Notes under the pieces: model-generated | Database searches by the model: none | What the model was told of the DNA's origin: nothing | The model's input: only the letters and a program-made list of their open reading frames with translations | Source of the DNA: Charina bottae | Taxonomy: Eukaryota; Chordata; Lepidosauria; Squamata; Charinaidae | DNA length: 64,000 nucleotides | NCBI GenBank assembly: GCA_023362775.1 | Contig: JALMGJ010000004.1 | Location: 82,951,798-83,015,797, forward strand | Direction of reading: 5' to 3' | Translations under genes and position numbers: made by a program | In this document: piece by piece, positions 46,126 to 56,217 of the stretch | Numbering within the stretch: the first letter of the stretch is position 1 | How the letters are laid out: every line of letters begins with the position of its first letter

Positions 46126-46814
46126 GCTAACAATAAATAAAACATTTAAGAAAAACATGCACTACACTGTATTATTGTTTACTAATTCTCCCAGTTCACC
46201 TCAGCAAACCATAAAGACACTCTGGAAAATATATATTAGCTAGAATTATACAGATTTTTGAGTCTGCATTATGGATCTCTGTCCACAAGTGTTTTGAATA
46301 TATTTAATTCACAAACTGGGTAATTTTGAATTTGGATGACACTGCTAAAAATAACCCATTTCAGTGATAGTTTCCTTCCATATAAACCCTACAGATTTAC
46401 AGTAGAAGTATAATGGCACTGAGGGAAATTATTGACATTACATTTTATCTGTGAATATTATAAGAAAGTCTCTAAGTGGCAATGGATTTCTTACCAGCAT
46501 ACACAGGGCTAAACAAGGATTTGTATGAAAGCCAGCAGGAAGTGTCCACAAGGTATGGTCAAAAAAGGCAATATGTGGCCATATTGTTGTGATCAAAGCG
46601 CCACCTTTTTTATGTGTGTTGCAATCTTGACTATTTTGACCATACCCTGCAGTTACCCCGACAGCAAAAAAACCCACTGTCATCTGACTGTCCTAACACA
46701 AAATTCCAAGTCCTTAAAAAAAAGTAATACTTAAATCAGTACATAAGTTAGCAAAGGAAAAAAAAGAGGTACAGAGACACAATCTATTAACAACTGACTG
46801 ACTTATATTTTTAA
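46126..46814. other. unannotated sequence
   Basis: Overlapping ORFs at 46438-46734 on both strands show no domain. Nothing recognised. Confidence 0.45.
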
Positions 46815-47407
46815 TTTGGATGTGACTGATACTTCAGCACCTGGATGGGACGCAATGGGCTTCGGCTCAACCCAAACAAGACTGAGTGGCTTTAGGTGCT
46901 TGGGCCTTCCAGTACCAAGATTTTTCCATCTTTGGTCCTGGATGGGGTGGCACTGCCCCAGGGGGACCCAGTGCGCAATCTGGGGGTCCTCTTGGACTCA
47001 CAGCTCCTGCTGGAAGAGCAGGTGGCAGCCGTGGCTCAGAGGGCCTTTGCACAACTTCAGGTTGTGCACCAGTTCACCCATTCCTGGACCGGGAGGCTCT
47101 ACTCACTGTCACTCATGCCCTCATGACTTCCTGTTTGGATTACTGCAACACACTCTACATGGGGCTACCCTTGAAGAGCATTCGGAAGCTTCAGCTGGTA
47201 CAGAATGCAGTTGCACAGGTTGTAAATAGTGTCAGCTATCTGGCATATGTAACACCACTGGTTCAGGGGCTGCATTGGTTGCTAGTGTGTTTCTGGGTGC
47301 AATTCAAGGTGCTGGTTGTCACTTTTAAAGTCCTTTATGGCTTGGGACTGGGTTACCTGAACAACTGTCTTTTCCCAGTTTTTTCTACCCATCCAATCCA
47401 GTTTGGA
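46815..47407 (+). pseudogene. L3-type LINE ORF2 fragment
   Basis: Across two frames the sequence encodes consecutive blocks of CR1/L3 ORF2: a LNPNKTEWL-like start (about 46865-46890), NLGVLLDSQLLLEEQV (about 46977-47025), LTVTHALMTSCLDYCNTLYMGLPL (about 47102-47170), KLQLVQNAVAQVV (about 47185-47225) and LHWLLVCFWVQFKVLVVTFK. At least two frameshifts are needed to connect them. The usual 3' UTR is missing, so both ends are truncated. Confidence 0.85.
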
Positions 47408-48645
47408 TATATATAAATATATGGAAAGGGCACATATCTATTCATATACCTTTTGCACTTAAAATTACTCTAAAGAAATAATTTTGATCAGATGAGCCTG
47501 ATTTGTTGCTAGTATGACTTTTTGAAATACCTTAAAAAATGCAACCCTGTTGCACAGATTGTAGAAATGAGAACTAGAAAGTAAAAGCTCTGGCCTAGCC
47601 TCCCTTTTTAAAAATGAAATATGAAATATGAAATATGAAAAAAGGAACTCTTTCAATTCAAAATAAAAACATGTAATTATCAAATTATTTACAGACCTGG
47701 AGGTATTTGCTTCTTTTCAAGTTTTAATGTTCTTTTTGTGGTTAACAACAACAATTACCTTCCATCTGTGCCAATACTTTTGGAAAAAGAAATATTACCA
47801 AAACAATATGAGACGATGGCAGACAATATACTGATAGGTAAAAGCTCTCCTAAAATTCAGGGAAGAAACATTGATAGTCTACTGAATATGAAAGGGGTTA
47901 AACCTGGGATTTATGCTTGCAAAGCAGTTATTGTTTGTTTGTTTGTTTGTTTATTAGAGTTATATCCTGGTTCTTCTCCAGGAGGAAAATGTATATTGCA
48001 AAAATGCTTAATTTTCTTTTAGTTTACAAGGGAAGATGCTGTAAGTGGAAAAAGTTACAAGTGCAGCTGTATTGGCTTGCAATTTTGTTCCACACTGCAG
48101 TGATAAAAACTTGAATAGCCATTAATGACTTCAGCCAATACTAACTTAAAATGGGGGTTGGAAGCTGCCTTCTAGCTGTTGTGAAACTCTAAATTCCAGC
48201 ATCTCTCATTATTGCTCATGCTGGCTGTGTTGCTGGGAACTGTAGATCATTTGAAGGGCATTTTTTTCCTTCAAAAGTTGTTGTAAATATGTTCTGCAGT
48301 AATCACTAGAAATTAATTGAAAACCAAGTTGTTTATGGATTATATATTTTCAAATTGCTGAAAGGTTTAATATAGAAATGATGCTAATCATTTAGATTAA
48401 AGTTAGTTTTTTAATATTTAATTATTATATTGAAAGTTTAAATATGGCAACATATTAGAGGACAACATTTGCTAGCATGTTTTCTTTATATGCTACATAT
48501 TAATGACAAAATATTCAGTTCACAGTCTGTGTTACTAATCTTTTTTAAAAAATACATATATTTTTTACTGTACTTCAGTTATAGCATAAATCTACATTTC
48601 TACAAAGAAGTATAATTCAATAAATTCATAAGATTTATATCATAG
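47408..48645. other. unannotated AT-rich sequence
   Basis: Simple repeats include (GAAATAT)n at about 47615-47640 and (TTTG)n at about 47930-47952. No gene recognised. Confidence 0.45.
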
Positions 48646-48800
48646 TAAGGCCACTGAACTCAGAGGAGCTTAACTCTGGAAGAACATGATAGAAGTGTAT
48701 AAAACTATGTATGATGTGGAAAAAGTGGACAGGGAAAAATGAATCCATTTCATCAGATTAAAAACAGCAGCATCTATAACCAACTATGCCAGCATGAAAA
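48646..48800 (+). repeat. degraded CR1 fragment
   Basis: 'gaacatgatagaagtgtata' followed by 'aactatgtatgatgtggaaa' and 'aagtggacagggaaaaatga' correspond to the conserved part of CR1 ORF2 encoding the FKxxxG-like C-terminal block. Heavily diverged. Confidence 0.5.
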
Positions 48801-51283
48801 TGACAACAGATTTACAAAAAAGTAGTTGGATAATTATGTCATGATGCCCTAACATCAGTACAAGTATGTCAGTTTCCTCATTTGAGTGGTGATTTCAACA
48901 GATACTGTATATGTTGTCATTTGACACCTCCCCCCCCAGATGCCTCTAATTAGAATTTAAGATCATGCAATGAAACACAGTGGTGAGAGATTTGATAAAA
49001 AGTAAAGCTACCACTACCCAAGTTATAATAGCTACATAGAACTCCCACTGTTAGTGGCAGAATGCTTGGCATATCATTTGTTAGGGGACAATAACAAAGG
49101 AGGGCCACTGTACTCACATGGTTTGCTTATCGGCTCCCTTCCCATTGACATCAGGTAGCCCATGAGAAAGACATTTGCTAAACTAGAAAGGCTTTAAATC
49201 AGATCCACAGAAGATTTCTTATCTTCTCTGGGCATTTAATTATTTGTTTGTTTGTTTATTTATGAAACATTAAATATTCCTAGTGTTAGTGCATCCTGGA
49301 GGTTAATATGATGGAACTCTGACTGGAGTAAATGAGAAGCCAGAGGCAAGGAATATAAAGGACGATAGAAAGAGATTATTTTCTTCTTTCTTTTCCCATG
49401 CTTTTGTTTGTTCATTAATTCTTAAGTCTATGTGATAAATAGTTGAAATAAAACTATAATCATAAGACTATATGTTCTGAGGCTAGCATGCTAAACAGCA
49501 ACTAAATTAAAATCAAGTCCATGTAACATAGAGCTATCATGCTAAGTAATGCAACTGAGAAGATTATAATTCTACTTTATTCTACTCATATTACTGAACC
49601 ACTGAGTATGATATAGCAATTTCAGCTGTCTTTGATCACCAGAGGAGAAAGATTTATCTATCACAGAAGCTAACTCTTATCATCTACCCTATTCAATGGT
49701 CTCTATAGACCTAGCTTATATGTTTTGATAGAAATAAGAGGACAGACTTTGATAAGTATAGATATATCTCATCAAAGAGTAATTGGGCAGCACCCCTTGC
49801 CTGCACATCTGATATAACATTTTCATTTTTCAAGGAAAGTCAGAAATGGTGTGGATATTCCTTTTACAGTACAATAAAATTACCATTTCCTTTAATATAA
49901 CCTTGGATTAAACATCTGAACTATTTAAACAAACACAAATATAGAAATAGGCAGTTTTCCTGTAATAAGAGCATTCATTCTAGCTATTTTCTCTGAAATT
50001 GCCAAACTTAATTCACTTTAGTTTTCTGAAAATTTGAATTAATACTATTCCTATGAGTCCACTGGTTTCTATGAATAATGAAGTGTCCAAGTCAATTTTA
50101 TTTTTAAATTGGACTACTAAGTATCTTTAGACATGCCACTGTCTTTTAACCTCAGTGTGTTCTACATCTACAGGATAGTAATACTGATTCTCTTACAGAG
50201 TCACATTTACAAGTAGATCATTCATATATATGAATGAAAAACTTTGAAAGAAATTGCATGCTTTTATCTTGGGCATGTTCTTAATAGTAATAATTTTAAT
50301 ACTAATATGAATAATATACACATTTAAAGTGTTTAGAATACTTAACAATTATATAAGATAAACTACTACTTCAATATCCATGTTGAAAATGCTATTTGAG
50401 AGGCAGAGAGGACCATATATTTATATAAAAACAAGTTATTATAGCACTTGTGCTGTAAATATTGTTACTATGATGATAATTGCTGATTTTGAATGGAATT
50501 GTAGTGCTAACCTCCATGTTTTATTAATTTCAATATTTATCAGGATATGTTTTTTGCTCATTGTATTTACTGCACAAATGGAAATATAGTTGTTGTTTAA
50601 TTTAAAAACAGAACAAAACAACTGGAATCATTTGACACAGTTCCTGCCTGGAGGGAGATTATTTGCTGGAAACCTCATTATGATTGGGTCAAAATTCTCT
50701 GCATTACAAAGAGAAGCATTGCAATAATTTTTATTTTCTTTCTTTAAAAGCTCTTGTTTCCCTGGCTGGAGAATTTGTGGGTGTTAAGAGATATTGTACT
50801 ACATCTCCTATCAATATAGTTTTTTATCTATGTTGGCTTGTGCTGATGAGAATTGGACTCCAATAATTTCTGAAGGACCTCTGATCCTGATCCCTGATTT
50901 AGTGTTACATGCATGCATAAGAACCAATGTTTCTGTTTTTACCCAATACATGCCATCTGGAGTAATTATCCAACTATGTAGTCCTAGGAATACAAATTGA
51001 AAATACAATATAATGGATTGAGTTGTAAGTTTCCAAAGAAAGCAAGCAAAGGTTCTCACATTAAGAAATGATGCAGTAAATACTGATTTGATTTAAAGTT
51101 TGCAAATGAAGCAAGCCAGTTTTTCTAAGCTATTATAAAGAAATATCCACCTACTTTAAAAATTAGTTTCTCAAGTGTAAATGACTTCTAGTTCCTAAAT
51201 AAATTAAGCCACACATTTCATCTTGTTTGGATTATTTAACAATCTGATGAATTTTTTATTCAAAAATAATATCAAATAAAACA
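48801..51283. other. unannotated AT-rich sequence
   Basis: Mostly featureless. A stretch at about 49030-49190 (with 'ggggacaataacaaaggagg') has the look of an old repeat tail, but I cannot assign it. 50340-50640 is free of recognisable repeats. Small ORFs have no domains. Confidence 0.4.
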
Positions 51284-51286
51284 TTT

Positions 51287-51325
<39 letters not shown>

Positions 51326-51375
51326 TTATTTAAATTTATACTGTGTCATCGCCCATCTCCCCCAACCGGGGGACT
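51284..51375 (-). repeat. L3-type LINE tail with (TTTA)n
   Basis: About 45 bp of (TTTA)n are followed by 'aatttatactgtgtcatcgc' and 'cccaaccgggggactctg', the antisense of an L3 3' end. The hAT-like element at 51384 is inserted immediately after it. Confidence 0.65.
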
Positions 51376-51383
51376 CTGTATAC

Positions 51384-51750
51384 CAGGGCTTTCCAAAGTG
51401 CCGCCGCTGGCGACACGCCAGTGGCGGTGTGGCGGCGGTGGCAGCGCAGCGGCGGCGCACACGCACACGGTGACACAGGAGGGTATGCGGCGCGTGCGTG
51501 CACGGTGGCGGCGCGGGGGGCCTGCGGCGGCGGGGGGGGCTGCGGTGGCACGCGCGTGCATGGTGGCGGCGGGGGGGCCTGCGGAGGCACGGGGGGGCCT
51601 GCGGCGGCACACGCGTGCATGGCAGTGGCGGCAGCAGCTGCCACTGCCACCATGCACGCACGCGCCGCTGCTTCCGGGTGGTGTGGCGACACACCACGCT
51701 GTGTGTGGCGACACACTTTTGTGTTGCGACACACAGTTTGGAAAGCTCTG
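51384..51750. mobile_element. GC-rich non-autonomous hAT-like element (MITE)
   Basis: The 367-bp element has terminal inverted repeats CAGGGCTTTCCAAA (51384-51397) and, on the other strand, CAGAGCTTTCCAAA (51750-51737), one mismatch in 14. An 8-bp duplication CTGTATAC flanks it (51376-51383 and 51751-51758). An 8-bp duplication and CAG-starting ends are typical of hAT transposons. The interior is extremely GC- and CpG-rich (GGCGGC and GGTGGC-type repeats) with a strong hairpin at about 51613-51656. It contains no transposase. The many overlapping Ala/Gly/Arg/His-rich ORFs in all frames follow from base composition and are not genes. Confidence 0.9.
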
Positions 51751-51758
51751 CTGTATAC

Positions 51759-52529
51759 AAATATATTTTTGCATTTGTCTTCGTATAAGCTGTTTGATTT
51801 AAATAATGAAATGCTGTAAGCTGTATGTTTTGCATAGCTTTCTCTTAAATTTTAAATTAGAATGTGGGACACCTATAAAAATTTTACCTGTTTGAGGACT
51901 ACATTTCTTCTCAGAAATAGACTGGTGCCATAATTATCCCCCACTTCAAGAATTAATTTCCCTTAGTAATGTCTGAATATGTCAAGAGCCCAGTTCACAG
52001 ATCACCTAATAACTTCTTCAGCACTCTTTGTACTGCAATTCACTATATTTGAGCAAAGAGACTGGTATACCAGTATTACATTATTTGCTTTGGATGCACC
52101 AATCCTCTGACTGTCATAGCATAGTAACTAACAGCACTTAATTTCAGCTCCATTTTCTGAGCTGCAAATGATGAAAAAGATGTTGAGCTGTCAATGTTTC
52201 TAGCTCTAGGTAAGCTACATGTTTTCATGAAAAGGCTAATAAAATTTTTCACAGAATGCCAGTGGGTAAAATAATCCTCACTTCATCAACAGCTTTTCCA
52301 ACATTTATACTATTTTTCCTCCAATGATAATATTTGCTTTTCTTCAGGAGAAAATTGCAGAAATTCTGGGATGTCTACTGGGCAAAGCCTACTGATTATT
52401 CTAAATTACATAGTGCTTTTGTGATGTGCATTTCTATGTCCCATGGATAATAGACCAAAATTGACAGATTCATGCTACTTATGACTGAGTTCATACTAAA
52501 CTCTTATTATGCAATATATACTGATATGG
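51759..52529. other. unannotated AT-rich sequence
   Basis: Nothing recognised. The last 12 bases (52518-52529) are the target duplication of the LINE that follows. Confidence 0.45.
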
Positions 52530-54138
52530 GACTCTCTCTATGTCAATTATAGCTCAAAAGGGGGTAAAACAGGGGTGCATTTTGGCCCCCCTGCTTTTTA
52601 ACTTCTATATTAACGACATGGTTAAATGGATAAATAAACCAAACCACCACCACCCAAAAATAGGGAATCGCAGCATCGCCTTGTTATTGTATGCAGATGA
52701 CGCAGTAATTCTTTCAAGGACACCAGTAGGTCTTAAAAAGAGCCCTGCGAGCATTGCTCCAGTACTGCAATAACGATAAATTGGAAATTAACTTTCAGAA
52801 AACTAAAGTTATGGCCTTTGCTAAAAGGCCAAAACTCCGTTCATGGTACCTTAATGGACATAAAATAGAACAGGTGACCATTTTTAAATATCTGGGTGTT
52901 GTCATAAACACCACCGGCTCAAGGAATGCACATTGCGAACATGCAGCTGCCATTGGTCAGAGATCAGCCAACGCCATTCTCAAATTTTTCCACTCGAAAG
53001 GAGGACATTATGTCCCAGCTGCAATTAAGCTTTTTCAGGCTAAGTCGCTTGCACAGCTATTGTATGGGACCCAGCTTGGACCCTCATCTTCTAGTTTCAT
53101 ACCTTTGGAGAGAGTTCAATCCAAATTTATAAGAGCAATTTTACAGATCCCTCGTTGTGTTTCTAACGCTCGCTTACGCCTGGAGACAGGACTGGTAAAA
53201 GTTGAGTCAAGAATCTGTATAGCTTCCTTAAATCTATGGCTAAAACTCAACTTTTTTCCACAAGGCCTTACACCACTAATTCTCCAAGACAAATTTTCTT
53301 CCTCATGGATCAAGGCTGTCGAATATAATCTCACAAAATTAGGTTTTTCTCCGTCTTCAATACTAGAGCTGGGCTACGACAAGGCAAAACAAAGCCTGAG
53401 ACAAAGGGTAGAGGACATGGAGAGGCAAGCAGATCTAGAGAAAGCCCTGACATTTTTGGCTCCAGACTCTACTAGATATACTATTACCTCTGCGAGATAT
53501 CTCAGCCAGCTAGAGACATTGAACCATCGGAAAGCCTTCTCACTTGCACGATGCCATGTCCTCCCCTCAGCTGTCTTGGACGGCAAATATAAAAAAATTC
53601 CATTGGATAAAAGACTCTGTCCTTGTAATTCTGGAGAGATAGAAACTACTGGACATGTCCTTCTACGATGTTCATTCTACAGAGATATTCGAATAAAATT
53701 CATTTCCCCGATAATTATGAGGTATCCGGGCCATTCTGAAACCGAGTATCTTCAGATTTTGCTCAAAGATGAATGGATTACAGTCACAGCGCAGGTAGCA
53801 AGATTCTGCGCAGCAGCACTAAAGAGCCGACGTAACTTAGTGAAAAACTTACCATAAATATTTTACTTTCTTTTATAACTATTCATTTAAAATTTTGATA
53901 TTAATACTTAATTTTAATAGTTAATAATTAATAACCATAGGATGCCACAAGATATGGAACTCAACATAATGTAAAATAGGCTGTCTTCTTGATTTTATAT
54001 ACAAATGTTAAGTATTTTGCTAAACTAATTTTAGACATGGATTTTATTTATTTTATTATAGCTGAGAACCTTTATTGGCTACATATGGCGTATTTTTATT
54101 TGTACTGGTCTATGACTGTAATAAATAAATTGAATTGA
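52530..54138 (+). mobile_element. 5'-truncated LINE with intact target duplication
   Basis: The 1609-bp element is flanked by a perfect 12-bp duplication ATACTGATATGG (52518-52529 and 54139-54150). It carries the C-terminal two-thirds of a LINE reverse transcriptase ORF, a 280-bp 3' UTR and a short tail of AATAAAT/TTGAAT repeats. 5' truncation with a duplication is the usual product of incomplete target-primed reverse transcription. The clade is not certain: it differs from the CR1/L3 and BovB copies in this window. Confidence 0.9.
52540..53857 (+). pseudogene. LINE reverse transcriptase C-terminal part, one frameshift
   Basis: The first frame (52540-52773) has the reverse transcriptase block KGVKQGCILAPLLFNFYINDM and the catalytic YADD (about 52690-52701). 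The frame then shifts by one base around 52735-52760. The second frame (52754-53857, 367 aa) continues with NFQKTKVMAF, the FKYLGVVI block, a long thumb/connector region and a C-terminal zinc-knuckle-like CPCNSG...TGHVLLRC. The N-terminal endonuclease and first half of the reverse transcriptase are absent because of 5' truncation. Apart from the one shift the frame is clean, so the copy is fairly young. Confidence 0.87.
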
Positions 54139-54150
54139 ATACTGATATGG

Positions 54151-54443
54151 CATTATAGCAATTAATGAATTAACCCTTTATCATCATGCAAAATAACACA
54201 GAGTAAGGTCCTATATGCATTTCAGGATTTTAAATTGCCAGATATTGACTTTGTAATTGATTGGCCTCTTTTAGTGGGTGGAGAAGGAGTTAAGGACATT
54301 CATATTCATAAAAGTTTACAATGTCTTTGCACTTGTATTTCTTTTTCTTTATCAGTAGAGAGGTCACAAGGTTAGGAATAAAACGTACCATTTCAAGGTC
54401 TGTGCTGCATGTAATAAAACATCCAAATAATGTTTTAGAACAT
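54151..54443. other. unannotated sequence
   Basis: No recognisable feature. Confidence 0.45.
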
Positions 54444-54592
54444 TATCCTATCCTATCTCCTATCTCCTATCTATCTCCTATCTATCTCCTATCTATCTCC
54501 TATCTATCTCCTATCTCCTATCTCCTACCTCCTACCTCCTACCTATCTCCTATCTCCTATCATCTCCTATCTCCTATCCTATCCTAATCCTT
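54444..54592. repeat. (CTATCTC)n / (CTATC)n simple repeat
   Basis: About 150 bp of irregular units built from CTATCTC, CTAT and CTACCTC. The ORF at 54321-54587 reads into this array and is not a gene. Confidence 0.95.
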
Positions 54593-54769
54593 CTATGCCT
54601 GCTTCTCAAATTCTTGAGAATAGATAAATATATAATAATATATTTATTATATATAAAATGAGTTAAGGGAATATCTCTTTCTTTTGAATTGCTTCAGATA
54701 TCCAGAAACAGATGGAAATTTCATACTTCATACTATGGAATAAATAAGCTAGCTGATTATCTGAGCAAA

Positions 54770-55491
54770 CATTTATCTATGAACTTTTAGAAATTCTGAA
54801 CAGTGAATGAAGTGCCAGATGACTTGTGGAGGACAACTGTTATCTTTAAAATAGAAGGGAAAATAGAAAATCCAACAAACTACAGACCAGTCAGTCTGAT
54901 ACCAATACTTGGGAACATTCTGGAACTTATCCTAAGCAGATTGATTTAAGCAACTTGAAACTTATCAGAAACTTACCAGAAAAATGCAAGTACTTCTTAG
55001 GTAAGTCTTATCTCATTTTTAATTAGTTATCAAATATGGTGGACACAAAAGTGGGTGGAATAGCTAATACCCTAGAAAACAAATAAAAAAATGAAAACAA
55101 TTTTGATAAACTAGAGAAATGTGCTGAAAATAATAGAACAAATTTTTTACTGGAAACAGATCAAAGATAAATCAATGCACAGTTATAGGAGGTATGGTCC
55201 TTGGCTTGGTAATATTTGTGAAAAAATCTTGGAACAATAATTGATTCCAAACTGAATATCAGTTAACAGTGTATGGTAATGCTACTAAAAAAAAAGCAAA
55301 TGCAATTTCAGGCTACATCAACAGAAGTATAAATTGGAGCTCATGGAAAGTAACAGCTCCACATTATTCTGCTTTGATCTGATCCTACATCAAATACTCT
55401 GTTTAATTATGAGCATCTCATTTTAAGAAAGATTTAGAAAAACTTGAACATTCATACAAAGAGAGATTTAAGGAATTAGGAACATTTGGCT
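54770..55491 (+). pseudogene. decayed CR1 LINE, upstream part (split by Penelope insertion)
   Basis: Translation pieces fit CR1 ORF2: PTNYRPVSLIPILGNILE (about 54872-54925), the reverse transcriptase block, and a downstream region including 'ggctacatcaacagaagtat' and 'gagatttaaggaattaggaa', a conserved late ORF2 segment. Many stops. The sequence breaks off at 55491 and resumes at 58895 beyond the Penelope-like element. Confidence 0.8.
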
Positions 55492-55523
55492 ATGAAGGTT
55501 CTCATCCAGGTGGAATTGTCTGT

Positions 55524-56040
55524 AGCTTGAATCATGTCAACTGGATTTCTATTTTCTCAGTAGAAACATTTCGCTCCTTATCCAAGGAGCTTCTTCAGTC
55601 TCAGCAAAGTTGGCAAGGGAATCCTAAATATGTTTCTAGGTAGCTGTGTGACCTTACACCTGAGGCTAGGTCATGGTTATATTGAGATGTTATTTGAAGT
55701 CCTTTTATCATCTAAAGGAGGATTGTTAAGATCACCATGCTGCTGTTGAGCTTGCGAAATGGTCTTAATCTTCCTAGGCACAGAAGACAAAGCAGGGAGG
55801 AAGATGGGGGAAAGATTGTGCCTGAGGCCCCCACCTCTATTCAAGGAAGGATTTTCCAAGTTGGCATAAATGGATTCCTTGACCCCTCTCTCAAACCACC
55901 TATCTTCTCTGTCTAAAATGTGAACATTAATGTCCTCAAATGAGTGTCCTTTTTCCTTTAGATGAAGATAAACTGCTGACTCTGGTCCTGTGGTGTTACT
56001 TCTCCTGTGTTGGGCCATCCTCCTGTACAAGAGAGAGAGA
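55524..56040 (-). repeat. inverted copy of the Penelope 3' end
   Basis: Minus-strand reading matches 58393-58893, including the end of the ORF from LLYRRMAQHRR onward, the stop region and the 3' UTR. Differences are few. The 3'-terminal copy lacks about 9 bases present here (near 55655-55670), and several differences are C/T changes at CpG. This copy extends about 30 bases further outward (55492-55523) than the 3' copy, so it keeps more of the original terminus. Confidence 0.9.
55568..55598 (-). ncRNA. hammerhead-like ribozyme core, inverted copy
   Basis: On the minus strand: CTGAAGA, one A, a perfect 7-bp stem (GCTCCTT/AAGGAGC) closed by GGAT, then GAAAT. This is the pattern of the conserved core flanking stem II in hammerhead ribozymes, except that the usual GAAAC has become GAAAT by a CpG-type change. 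Stems I and III were not confirmed. Confidence 0.5.
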
Positions 56041-56217
56041 GAGGGGTCAAGGAATCCATTTATGCCAACTTGGAAAATCCTTCCTTGAATAGAGGTGGGG
56101 GCCTCAGGCACAATCTTTCCCCCATCTTCCTCCCTGCTTTGTCTTCTGTGCCTAGGAAGATTAAGACCATTTCACAAGCTCAACAGCAGCATGGTGACCT
56201 TAACAATCCTCCTTTAG

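Noticed and set aside
50340..50640. Repeat-free stretch considered as a conserved non-coding element
   Set aside because: Conservation cannot be assessed from one sequence, and there is no intrinsic signal beyond the absence of repeats.
51326..51835. Several overlapping long ORFs on both strands (up to 169 codons)
   Set aside because: They fall in the CpG-rich core of the hAT-like element, where stop codons are rare in all frames. Products are Ala/Arg/Pro/His repeats with no domain.
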